64,000 bases of DNA, from contig NZ_CP139247.1 in assembly GCF_034087045.1 (NCBI RefSeq), forward strand, positions 3,250,001 to 3,314,000, read 5' to 3'. A program made the translations under genes and the position numbers. Numbering within the stretch: position 1 is the first letter of the stretch; the number at the start of each line of letters is the position of its first letter. Positions 8,084 to 15,603 of this stretch are shown here, one piece after another. Source of the DNA: Chitinophaga sancti (GTDB lineage Bacteria; Bacteroidota; Bacteroidia; Chitinophagales; Chitinophagaceae). A model generated the notes under the pieces. That model worked only from the letters and a program-made list of their open reading frames with translations, was not told where the DNA came from and ran no database searches.

Positions 8084-8890
8084 TTAAAAAAGTGTTTGTT
8101 GCGTATCATTTTTATCATCTTGTTTCTTTTGATCTGGATAATTATATACTTCATTGATTAGAAATTCAATTGATGCCTTTGATAACAGGTCTTGATATTT
8201 TTTATATTTATCCAAAGTTTGCAGTAATTTGGGTAATGGATTAGAATTTACCTGAGCTAAATAGTTTAATTGTTCAATCATATAATTTCTTAATTGTGGA
8301 GAATATGACAAACCATACTTAGCTCGGAGGTAAAAAGCACGTAATACGTTTGCCTCTCTTGTTGGATTTAGCTTCTTATATTTTGAATTCTTTTTTAGAA
8401 TATCTAACTCTTTGTTAATTGCGCAGCTGTTGTAATATTTAAAACTGCTTTTAAGTTTATGAAGATCGAGTACTAATGAGTCAAAATTAAAGAATGTTCC
8501 TTGAGCTATTTTTTCAATGTGATTAATTTTTATATTTTTAATAAGATCTTCCTTAAAAGCCCAATTATCGTCAATACTCCAAACATCAATAGCTATTTTT
8601 TCTAATTTTATTTTATATCCCCCCAAGCGGTTTTCGTCAAAGTCAGTGAAACAGGCTTTTATAACATCGTCTAGTTCGCCTTTACTCATACCTATAATCA
8701 TATCTAGATCTCGTGGCGTATCTTCATTAATAACATTGCGGAGAAATCCGCCAACAATATATATATTGTTGAAAAGACTTACTTCATAGATAAATTTGTT
8801 TAAAGAAGGATTCTCCTTGCGAGTTTTTTCAAACTGCGCAAGGAAAAGCTTAATAAATTCATTCTTTTGTTGACTTTCTTTTAAAATCAT
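8084..8890 (-). CDS. Nucleotidyltransferase with poly(A) polymerase/CCA-type head
   Basis: A 268-residue protein of the DNA polymerase beta superfamily. IYIVGGFLRN (Gly47-Gly48, Arg51) followed by DTPRDLDMIIG supplies the head-domain Gly-Gly and the metal-binding Asp61 and Asp63; IAIDVW gives a third candidate Asp102. The C-terminal half is helical with an ANVLRAFYLRAKYGL segment resembling the helical region of class II tRNA nucleotidyltransferases. It is much shorter than a housekeeping CCA enzyme and has no HD domain of its own. Its ATG follows the dGTPase stop codon after one base, so the two are translationally coupled. It may add nucleotides to an RNA or protein; the substrate is unknown. 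The pairing with an HD dNTP hydrolase on a mobile islet suggests phage defence. Confidence 0.75.
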   Translation of the reverse strand: MILKESQQKNEFIKLFLAQFEKTRKENPSLNKFIYEVSLFNNIYIVGGFLRNVINEDTPRDLDMIIGMSKGELDDVIKACFTDFDENRLGGYKIKLEKIAIDVWSIDDNWAFKEDLIKNIKINHIEKIAQGTFFNFDSLVLDLHKLKSSFKYYNSCAINKELDILKKNSKYKKLNPTREANVLRAFYLRAKYGLSYSPQLRNYMIEQLNYLAQVNSNPLPKLLQTLDKYKKYQDLLSKASIEFLINEVYNYPDQKKQDDKNDTQQTLF

Positions 8891-8891
8891 T

Positions 8892-10274
8892 TTATAATAT
8901 GATGCCCTTCAATCTTTGATAGTATTTTAATGCATACGAGTCTGTCATTCCGCTTATGAAGTCAATTATAAGTTGAAATTTTCTATATTCTTGATTGGTT
9001 CCTGAATAAATATTTGTATGGTTCTCAAACATATTTCTTAAACTAATAGAAATCATGTTATATAGTCTTGATTCATAACTATTACCATTAGCACAAAATT
9101 TTTTGTTCAATGAAGCTGGGACGAAAATTTTCAATAACCCTTGAAGCACTTCCCAACCAGCTAATTCCGCTTGTATAATTCCTTTATGTTTAAATACTAA
9201 ATTAGATAATTCTTGATACCCTTTTCTAATGTTTTTAGCTGCGCAATTTGATATTAATTCTGTTTTATAGTTACCATTCATGATTGTGGAATAGCCGTTT
9301 AAAAACTCATTAATAGTCTCTTGAATCATTATTCCTTGTGTGAATATCCTAAATTTATTAACGGTTAAATTTAACCTGTCGGGACCTGCATGCTTAAATT
9401 CGCCATAAATATTTTTTAATTCAGCAAGGGTCTTTTCTTCTAAGCCAGTTCCTCCTTTTAATACATTCTCAAATATTTCATAGATTTTCTCAAAATCTAA
9501 AGTTCCTAGTTTTACACCATCTTCTATATCAGCAGCTGAATAGGCAATATCATCGGCTGCTTCGAGTAAGTAGACAACGGGGTGTCTTTCATTCTGTAAA
9601 CCAAGTTTATCGTTGATGTATTTGTAGTCTAATTCTTCAGTAGTAAAATAGCCAAATTTTTTGTCTGCAATATTACCAGTACTTTTTCCTTTATTACCAT
9701 GGATAGAACTCCTTGGATATTTAATGATACTTGCTAAAGTCGGCAAAGTAAGGTTATAGCTAAAATCATCTCCTAAGTACTGAAGCTTTCGTAAAATTCT
9801 TAGTGTTTGAACATTTCCATCGAATTTTAAAAAATCTTCCTTTTCTTGAGAAGTCCAATTCTCATTCAAGGTAGTGTTCGAGAAAAAAGCATCAAAAAAA
9901 TGTCTTATTGCAGATTCCCCAAAGTGTCCGAAAGGTGGATTGCCTAAGTCATGAACTAAGCCAGCTACCGCTAATAGCGAGGGAATTTGACCTGATAAGT
10001 CAGCGCTTAATTCTTTCTTCTCCACTAGTGCTTTTTCTACACTTTTTCCTAGAGATCTAGCTATAGAAGATACTTCCAGGGAATGAGTGAGACGCGTTCT
10101 TATAAAATCACTTTCATGCAAAGGGAAAACTTGGGTTTTATCCTGTAAGCGTCGAATAAATGAGCTAGAAATAATTCGGCTATAGTCATTTTCAAAATGA
10201 TCTCTACCGTCAAATGATTTAAGGGGACTTCTCGGCCTGAAGGTCTCATTTAAAAGAAGTTGATTCCAATTCAT
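8892..10274 (-). CDS. dgt: dGTP triphosphohydrolase (HD-domain dGTPase)
   Basis: A 460-residue HD-superfamily enzyme of the dGTPase type. It begins with the family hallmark RSPLKSFDGRDHFENDYSR and RRLQDKTQVFPL, then His64 (RLTHSLEV), His108-Asp109 (HDLGNPPFGHFGE, with His117) and Asp241/242 (EAADDIAYS), the metal-binding H...HD...D set. dGTPases cleave dGTP or other dNTPs to nucleoside and triphosphate. Some homologues protect bacteria by emptying the dNTP pool during phage infection. It is the upstream gene of a two-gene operon with the nucleotidyltransferase. The motif usually read as EGNAQT is DGNVQT here. The AT-rich composition and the flanking tRNA repeats point to acquisition by transfer rather than a housekeeping role. 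The symbol refers to the family, not to orthology. Confidence 0.88.
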   Translation of the reverse strand: MNWNQLLLNETFRPRSPLKSFDGRDHFENDYSRIISSSFIRRLQDKTQVFPLHESDFIRTRLTHSLEVSSIARSLGKSVEKALVEKKELSADLSGQIPSLLAVAGLVHDLGNPPFGHFGESAIRHFFDAFFSNTTLNENWTSQEKEDFLKFDGNVQTLRILRKLQYLGDDFSYNLTLPTLASIIKYPRSSIHGNKGKSTGNIADKKFGYFTTEELDYKYINDKLGLQNERHPVVYLLEAADDIAYSAADIEDGVKLGTLDFEKIYEIFENVLKGGTGLEEKTLAELKNIYGEFKHAGPDRLNLTVNKFRIFTQGIMIQETINEFLNGYSTIMNGNYKTELISNCAAKNIRKGYQELSNLVFKHKGIIQAELAGWEVLQGLLKIFVPASLNKKFCANGNSYESRLYNMISISLRNMFENHTNIYSGTNQEYRKFQLIIDFISGMTDSYALKYYQRLKGIIL

Positions 10275-10518
10275 AATTCGATAATAATTTAAGTATGAAA
10301 CAACAAAGAACTTTTAATTAAAAGTTATGTAAGGTAAGAAATATCAATAATTATAAGTATAAATGGGGCGTTTACGCTGGTGGCATAAAGGTTTGCCGTC
10401 ATACATTGTATTCAATAAGAAAGGACAGTTAGTTTTTTGATCTTCTCATTAGAGCTCTTTTTCGAAAAAAATCTTTGATGCTCCCTACATAGTGAAGGTA
10501 AGTTATAGGTAGTATTTT

Positions 10519-10582
10519 GCTTGTCAATTATGTGTCAATAATAGTGGTAGAATGCGTTAAAACCTATGAATTATTGACAAGC
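10519..10582. repeat. Inverted repeat near the proximal attachment site
   Basis: GCTTGTCAAT (10519-10528) and its complement ATTGACAAGC (10573-10582) face each other 44 bases apart, about 50-110 bp inside the tRNA-side repeat. The same 9-mer core occurs at 6379-6387 near the other end of the islet. They could be arm-type recombinase or excisionase sites. The rest of 10275-10590 shows no gene; it should contain the dGTPase promoter. Confidence 0.45.
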
Positions 10583-10590
10583 AGAAATTA

Positions 10591-10629
10591 AAAATGGCCC
10601 TGTAAATCAATTGATTACAGAGCCATTTT
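10591..10629 (-). terminator. Terminator immediately after tRNA-Leu
   Basis: AAAATGGCCCTGTAA (10591-10605) pairs with TTACAGAGCCATTTT (10615-10629) around TCAATTGA-like sequence, directly after the tRNA 3' end on the minus strand, with T-rich flanks. It belongs to the islet side of the junction. Confidence 0.7.
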
Positions 10630-10630
10630 G

Positions 10631-10714
10631 TGCCCAGAACTGGATTCGAACCAGCACACCCTTGCGAGCGCTGCGACCTGAACACAGTGCGTCTACCAAT
10701 TTCGCCATCTGGGC
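10631..10714 (-). tRNA. tRNA-Leu (anticodon CAG)
   Basis: On the minus strand the 84-base gene begins GCCCAGATGGCGAAATTGGT and ends GGTTCGAATCCAGTTCTGGG plus CA. The acceptor stem GCCCAGA/TCTGGGC, D-arm with GGTAGACGC, anticodon loop TTCAGGT (anticodon CAG, reading CUG), a long class II variable arm and T-loop TTCGAAT are all visible. CCA is not encoded. Its last 14 bases are duplicated at 6315-6328. Confidence 0.95.
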
Positions 10715-10776
10715 AACTGATTCCGTGTTAAGGGATTGCAAAAGTACGCACTTTTTCTTTTCCTCCAAATTTTTCC

Positions 10777-13683
10777 TTAGCTATTTTCTGGAATTAACAT
10801 CGCTACTGGAAAGTTTTTTAACGCTACTTCCGCTCCTATACTGCCTTTTACCTCAATTACTTCCTCCGAAAAAATATTTTTCCAACGCTCCGGTGCACCC
10901 GTAGGTAATAAGATCGAAGCAACTACCGGTTGTAAATCGGGGAGGGGAATAATCACAATCACCCATTCCTGCCGGTATACTCTCGCAAATGCCAACACAT
11001 TTGACCCACTACTTTGCAATGGCAGATAATCACCTTCTAAAAAGAGGTTGGGAAAATCCTTCCTGCAATGCAACGCTTTGTAAGTGAGAAAAAGTTTCTC
11101 TGCACCCTGTTTACGATGACTCCCCAAATAGTCAAACAATGCCGGACCAGAAAGGTCTTTTAATGATTTTAAAAGGTCAAAGCGTATTCCATAATCCACC
11201 GGCCGGCGGTTATCAGGGTCTACATAGCTGTAATCCCATAACTCTGTACCCTGATAGGTATCCGGAATTCCAGGGGCTGTTAGCTTCACCAGTGTTTGTG
11301 CCAGTGAACTGGTATATGCATAGCTATCCAGCTTTGCTATAAAGGGCACCAGGGTATCTAAAAAGCGTTTATTTTGCAATATTCTGGAAATGAACTCAGT
11401 CGCGTTCCGTTCATACTCCTCATCCGGCGAAGCCCAGCTTGAATTTACTTTTCCCTCCCTGAGGGCTTTGATTACATATTGTTGCAGCCGTTCAACAGAA
11501 ATCCCATCTGAATACCCACTGATAATGCTCTGATAAATAAAATACTCGTCATTCAATAGCGGTGCCGGCTGATTGATTTCCCGCCATTGCCCAATCAGGT
11601 CCTTCCATTCGTCTACAAACAAACTCAACATATTCAACCTGATCCGCCCATCTTCCCCTCGTTTGGTATCATGCGTAGTTGTCGTATTTAATGAATGCGG
11701 CGTCTGCTGCTGACGGAAAATCATTAATTGATGGAAATTGACAGGCGCAGCAACCGGGCTATCACCCACTTCGTTATGCGACAGCAAGGCATTGTACACA
11801 TAAAAAGTCGTATCCTCCACACCTTTTGCCGTTAATGGCCCCGTAAACTGCATCAACCGCATTAAAAACGGCAACTTATTTTGCTCCCACCATTGTTCCA
11901 ATAATAATATCGCCGATTCTGCCGATCTGTTCAATGTACGCATGCGCGCAAATGTAAAAGCTACCTGCTCTGAAAGGGATGCATCTCCCTGACCTGCATC
12001 GGAGCCATACCCTGATCCATACCCTGAAATAGCCCCCGAGCCATAACCTGATCCATAACCCGAACCAGCGCCAAAACCAGCAAAACCACCACCCGTACCA
12101 CCACTTGAACCTGCACCACTACCTGACCCAAACCCACCGCCAAATCCAAACCCACTACCCGAACTGCCTCCCGAACCACCACTTGACCCAAACCCACCGC
12201 CAAATCCAAACCCACCACCCGAACTACCACCCGATCCACCACTCGACCCAAACCCACCACCAAAACCAAACCCTCCACCTGCGCCTGAACCAGCACCACT
12301 CCCCGAACCGCCACCAAACCCATAACCACTATCCGGCCTCAAATACAACCTATACACCGGCAAACAAATCATAAACAACCCAATCGCCTCCTTCAATAAA
12401 TCCCTGTTAACCCGCGCATCCGCCAATTTTAGCGAATAACACAACCGAACAAGATTATCCCATTCCCCACCCATATATCGCTCCAAAATCAGCCTCTTTT
12501 TCTCCAAAACCAGCTTATCATATTCTCCCGGTACCAGCGTCTGATAAAATTGCTGCAGCGCCAACACCCCCTCCCGGTTACTCAACAAATGATTCGTAAA
12601 TGAAAGAAACTCATACCCCGTCGTCCCCTGCAATGCCCATTCCCTCGGCAAACTCTCCCGCTCCTGTAATATCTTCTCCGCTATCATATAGCATTTACTC
12701 CCAAATAACTGTTGCAATTTGTCTATATACCCCCCAGGATCCTGCAATCCATCTATATGATCAATCCTCAACCCCTGCACCAGATTCTCCCTATACAAAC
12801 GATGCAGAAATGTATGATACTCATTAAACACTTCGGGCGTCTCCATCCTCAACGTAATCAACTCATTCACTGTAAAGAACCGCCTGTAATTGATTGCCTT
12901 ATCTGCATCCCCCCAATACGTCAGCTGATAATATTGTTTCCCTAAAATTTTAGCCAATAGCCCCAGGTTATTATTCACCTTATCCATCAATGCCTGCAAC
13001 ATCGAAAGATCCCGTACCTCCGCCATCAATGCCAGCTTCTGATTGCTCCAGTCATCAAGTGAGGTTCCCGCAGTAGCCCGCTGATACAATGATGAAAACA
13101 ACTTAATCAACGGCATTGCATCACTGTCAGCAAGCTGCTCACTCATCAGATCATACGCCGTCACCGACAACGGAAACACCTGTTCAAAATACTTCACTGT
13201 AAACCCTGCCGAAGATACCCCCAACTTTATCTCCCCATCACGAATACAATCCTCTAAAGGCTTTCCCAAAAAAGGTGTCATCAGCTTGCCCGCAAAATCA
13301 GGATGATGCCAGTCAATATCAAAATAAGCGTAGTAAGGAGAAAGCGGCCCCCGCTCCATTACATCATACAATCGCGTATTCTCTGCATGAAAAGCCATGT
13401 GATTCGGCACTATATCCTGCAGCCAGGTCATATCATGCTCCCGCAAAAGCACATGAATTTCTCGTAACTCATCTATCGTTCCGATAGCCGGATTGATACA
13501 ATGCGGATTCGTCACATCATATCCATGCTCACTCCCCGGCGCCGCTTTGAAGATAGGCGACGCATAGATAGTCGAGATACCCAGTGCATGCAAATACGGT
13601 ATGATTTCTTTCAATTGCTTAAATGTAAACCCTGCATGAAACTGAATACGATATGTAGCGGTTGGCGGATTATAAGATCTCAT
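10777..13683 (-). CDS. treY: Malto-oligosyltrehalose synthase with Gly-rich insert
   Basis: A GH13 enzyme that isomerises the reducing-end alpha-1,4 link of maltodextrins to alpha,alpha-1,1, the first step of the TreY/TreZ trehalose route. The family start TATYRIQFHAGFTF is present, as are ASPIFKAAPGSEHGYDV, catalytic Asp308 (GLRIDHIDG), Glu336 (IAEKI) and Asp672 (TTTHDTKRGED). At 968 residues it is longer than usual because residues about 452-567 are an almost pure Gly/Ser/Phe/Tyr/Ala tract between two conserved helical segments; both sides of the tract are normal TreY sequence in one frame. The start overlaps the end of treZ by 14 bp, so the two are co-transcribed and probably coupled. Cytoplasmic; trehalose would serve as osmolyte or reserve. 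Confidence 0.93.
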   Translation of the reverse strand: MRSYNPPTATYRIQFHAGFTFKQLKEIIPYLHALGISTIYASPIFKAAPGSEHGYDVTNPHCINPAIGTIDELREIHVLLREHDMTWLQDIVPNHMAFHAENTRLYDVMERGPLSPYYAYFDIDWHHPDFAGKLMTPFLGKPLEDCIRDGEIKLGVSSAGFTVKYFEQVFPLSVTAYDLMSEQLADSDAMPLIKLFSSLYQRATAGTSLDDWSNQKLALMAEVRDLSMLQALMDKVNNNLGLLAKILGKQYYQLTYWGDADKAINYRRFFTVNELITLRMETPEVFNEYHTFLHRLYRENLVQGLRIDHIDGLQDPGGYIDKLQQLFGSKCYMIAEKILQERESLPREWALQGTTGYEFLSFTNHLLSNREGVLALQQFYQTLVPGEYDKLVLEKKRLILERYMGGEWDNLVRLCYSLKLADARVNRDLLKEAIGLFMICLPVYRLYLRPDSGYGFGGGSGSGAGSGAGGGFGFGGGFGSSGGSGGSSGGGFGFGGGFGSSGGSGGSSGSGFGFGGGFGSGSGAGSSGGTGGGFAGFGAGSGYGSGYGSGAISGYGSGYGSDAGQGDASLSEQVAFTFARMRTLNRSAESAILLLEQWWEQNKLPFLMRLMQFTGPLTAKGVEDTTFYVYNALLSHNEVGDSPVAAPVNFHQLMIFRQQQTPHSLNTTTTHDTKRGEDGRIRLNMLSLFVDEWKDLIGQWREINQPAPLLNDEYFIYQSIISGYSDGISVERLQQYVIKALREGKVNSSWASPDEEYERNATEFISRILQNKRFLDTLVPFIAKLDSYAYTSSLAQTLVKLTAPGIPDTYQGTELWDYSYVDPDNRRPVDYGIRFDLLKSLKDLSGPALFDYLGSHRKQGAEKLFLTYKALHCRKDFPNLFLEGDYLPLQSSGSNVLAFARVYRQEWVIVIIPLPDLQPVVASILLPTGAPERWKNIFSEEVIEVKGSIGAEVALKNFPVAMLIPENS
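11983..12330 (-). repeat. 60-bp in-frame repeats encoding a Gly/Phe/Ser-rich tract in TreY
   Basis: Codons 452-567 of treY. The core is a 20-residue unit GFGFGGGFGSSGGSGGSSGG (residues 471-490) repeated at 491-510 and partly at 511-530, each 60 bp. It is flanked by shorter GSGAGSGAG and SGYGSGYGS repeats. The length is a multiple of three and the downstream catalytic Asp672 is retained, so the enzyme is not frameshifted. Confidence 0.9.
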
Positions 13684-15508
13684 AAATTATAGCTGAGTAT
13701 GGTTGTAAAGTAATAGCAATACCCTCCTTCACTTCATCCGGCGCCGTAGGCCCAGGCCCCTGCCAGATAGCGACAGAAGAATCAAACTTTTTATGTAACA
13801 AATGAGGACGATTATGCACAAACACCGCCTGCTCTTCACTGCAATTAAACAGTAACAACAAACGGTCATCATTGCCCGCACGTTCTACCGATAATATAAC
13901 ATCTCCGGGTTGCGGCATGTTCACCCATATATTATCTCTATCTGTATTCAACAACGCTCTTCTCGTCTTTCTCAACGCTATCAGATAACGATAATATTCT
14001 AATAACGGTCCCGGCGCCGGCCACGAAAGAATGGACTGCGAAAATGTATGGTCCGACTGTGGATCAGGTACATCGCCCGCCCATGAAAAGGCTTTAAATT
14101 CATTTTTACGCCCCTCACTCACCGCCCTGGAAAGATCTTCATCCCCATGATCCGTGAAATACAAAAATGGCCGCTTCTCCCCATATTCCTCTCCCATAAA
14201 CAACATCGGCGTATGCGGAGATAACAATAACATCGCTGCCGCCAGTTTATTCGCCTCCAATGGTAATTGTGATGCCAACCGGTCTCCTGACATTCTGTTA
14301 CCTATCTGATCATGATTTTGTGTAAACACAATAAACCTGTCGTAAGGTATCGCCTGTGGCATCACCCCAAACTTTCGCTTTCTATGTGGTGAATATTGCC
14401 CCGTATACACATAACTATCTCTCCATGCTTTCGCCAGCGAAGGCAATCCGTCAAAATCTTCATAATACCCATCCTTCTCTTTCGTCAGCACCACATGCAG
14501 CGCATGATGAAACTCATCTACCCATTGTCCATGCATACCATATCCACATTGATCTGTTGGCATGATATACCTTGGATTGTTGAAATCTATTTCTGCTATA
14601 AGAATTTTCTTCCTGCCTGTGGCATGCGACAATGCTGTCACCGCCTCACCCAGTTCTTCTGTAAAATGCTTCGCACTGCTATCCCAGATGGCATGCACCG
14701 CATCCAGCCGCAATCCATCTATATGAAACTCTTCCAGCCACATCAGCGCATTGCGGATGTAATACGCCCTCACCGCATCTGAATAGTGATCATCAAAGTT
14801 GATCGCTGCACCCCACGGTGTTCTGTATTTCTCCGTATACCATGGACCAAAATCTGAAAAGTACGCTCCCTCCGGCCCCAGATGATTATATACTACATCA
14901 AGTATCACTGCAATCCCATATTGATGTGCAACGTTTACCAGCGCTTTCAGTTCATTCGGTGTACCATAGGTATTATGCACTGCATAAGGATATACACCAT
15001 CATACCCCCAGTTACGATGACCGGGGAACTGAGCAATGGGCATGATCTCGATGGCATTTATCCCCAATGAGCGGAGATAACTGAGCTTTGAAAGCACACC
15101 CTTGAAATTCTGCAACGGTGTGAAAGTTCCTACATGCAATTCGTAGATAATCATCTCGTTCAACTCGCGTCCTTTCCACCCTTCGTCAGACCATTTGAAA
15201 TTGTCCTCTACCAGTGCTGACGGCCCATGTACACCTTCAGGCTGATAACGCGATGCAGGGTCAGGACGTTTCAACTGCCCATCCAGTATATAGTTGTAAG
15301 TCATACCAGGTGTAACCGAAGGCACCACTACCTGCCAATAGCCATCGTCATCCCGTTGCATGGGGATCGTGGCGGACTCCGGTGTTATCACTGACAATGC
15401 AACAGATTCTCTGAAGGGCGCCCAAACACTAAATAATCCGGCTCCATTGTCAAGAATAGTAGATCCGGTAAATGTATATGTAGTTCTCAATGAAGTCAGT
15501 TTTAACAA
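13670..15508 (-). CDS. treZ: Malto-oligosyltrehalose trehalohydrolase
   Basis: A GH13 hydrolase of 612 residues that releases trehalose from the product of TreY. An N-terminal early-set domain (FSVWAPFRESVALSV) is followed by the barrel with catalytic Asp269 (GLRLDAVHAI), Glu306 (LIAEIDFN) and the Asp of FTQNHDQIGNR. No ATG is available near the N-terminus; the frame opens at a TTG (15508), with another TTG six codons later, so a non-ATG start is likely. It is the first gene of the treZ-treY pair and is divergent from a GH13 alpha-glucosidase-like gene 95 bp away, which implies a shared promoter region and joint regulation. Confidence 0.92.
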   Translation of the reverse strand: MLKLTSLRTTYTFTGSTILDNGAGLFSVWAPFRESVALSVITPESATIPMQRDDDGYWQVVVPSVTPGMTYNYILDGQLKRPDPASRYQPEGVHGPSALVEDNFKWSDEGWKGRELNEMIIYELHVGTFTPLQNFKGVLSKLSYLRSLGINAIEIMPIAQFPGHRNWGYDGVYPYAVHNTYGTPNELKALVNVAHQYGIAVILDVVYNHLGPEGAYFSDFGPWYTEKYRTPWGAAINFDDHYSDAVRAYYIRNALMWLEEFHIDGLRLDAVHAIWDSSAKHFTEELGEAVTALSHATGRKKILIAEIDFNNPRYIMPTDQCGYGMHGQWVDEFHHALHVVLTKEKDGYYEDFDGLPSLAKAWRDSYVYTGQYSPHRKRKFGVMPQAIPYDRFIVFTQNHDQIGNRMSGDRLASQLPLEANKLAAAMLLLSPHTPMLFMGEEYGEKRPFLYFTDHGDEDLSRAVSEGRKNEFKAFSWAGDVPDPQSDHTFSQSILSWPAPGPLLEYYRYLIALRKTRRALLNTDRDNIWVNMPQPGDVILSVERAGNDDRLLLLFNCSEEQAVFVHNRPHLLHKKFDSSVAIWQGPGPTAPDEVKEGIAITLQPYSAIIYEIL

Positions 15509-15603
15509 CTTACTGAAAATAATATGCCAGTGGGTTTACGATGTTATATTTCTACAGTATGACCGGCTTAAAAATTGCACCTTCACCAGGAAAAATAATT
15601 CCT

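Larger units (their letters stand above)
6314..10644. mobile_element. tRNA-Leu-integrated islet with dGTPase-nucleotidyltransferase cargo
   Basis: A 4.3-kb AT-rich segment bounded by the 15-bp direct repeats 6314-6328 and 10630-10644, the second being the 3' end of tRNA-Leu(CAG). Inside are an HNH-like gene, ISL3-family transposase debris, a nucleotidyltransferase and a dGTPase, all on the minus strand. The 9-mer GCTTGTCAA occurs 50 bp inside the left repeat (6379-6387), and at 10519-10527 and (inverted) 10574-10582 near the right one, possibly recombinase arm sites. No integrase is present, so the islet is decayed or was moved in trans. The genes on both sides (GH3; treY) have the base composition of the main chromosome. 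Confidence 0.68.

Noticed and set aside
8084..10274. The pair as a CBASS system
   Set aside because: The nucleotidyltransferase has the GG-R...RDLD head of poly(A)/CCA enzymes rather than a CD-NTase pattern, and no CBASS effector is present.
10611..10904. 97-codon plus-strand ORF
   Set aside because: Runs across the tRNA-Leu gene and the end of treY on the other strand.
11961..12374. ORFs rich in Val/Gly or His/Gln/Thr over the TreY repeat
   Set aside because: Frame shadows of the Gly-rich repeat; composition follows from the repeat itself.
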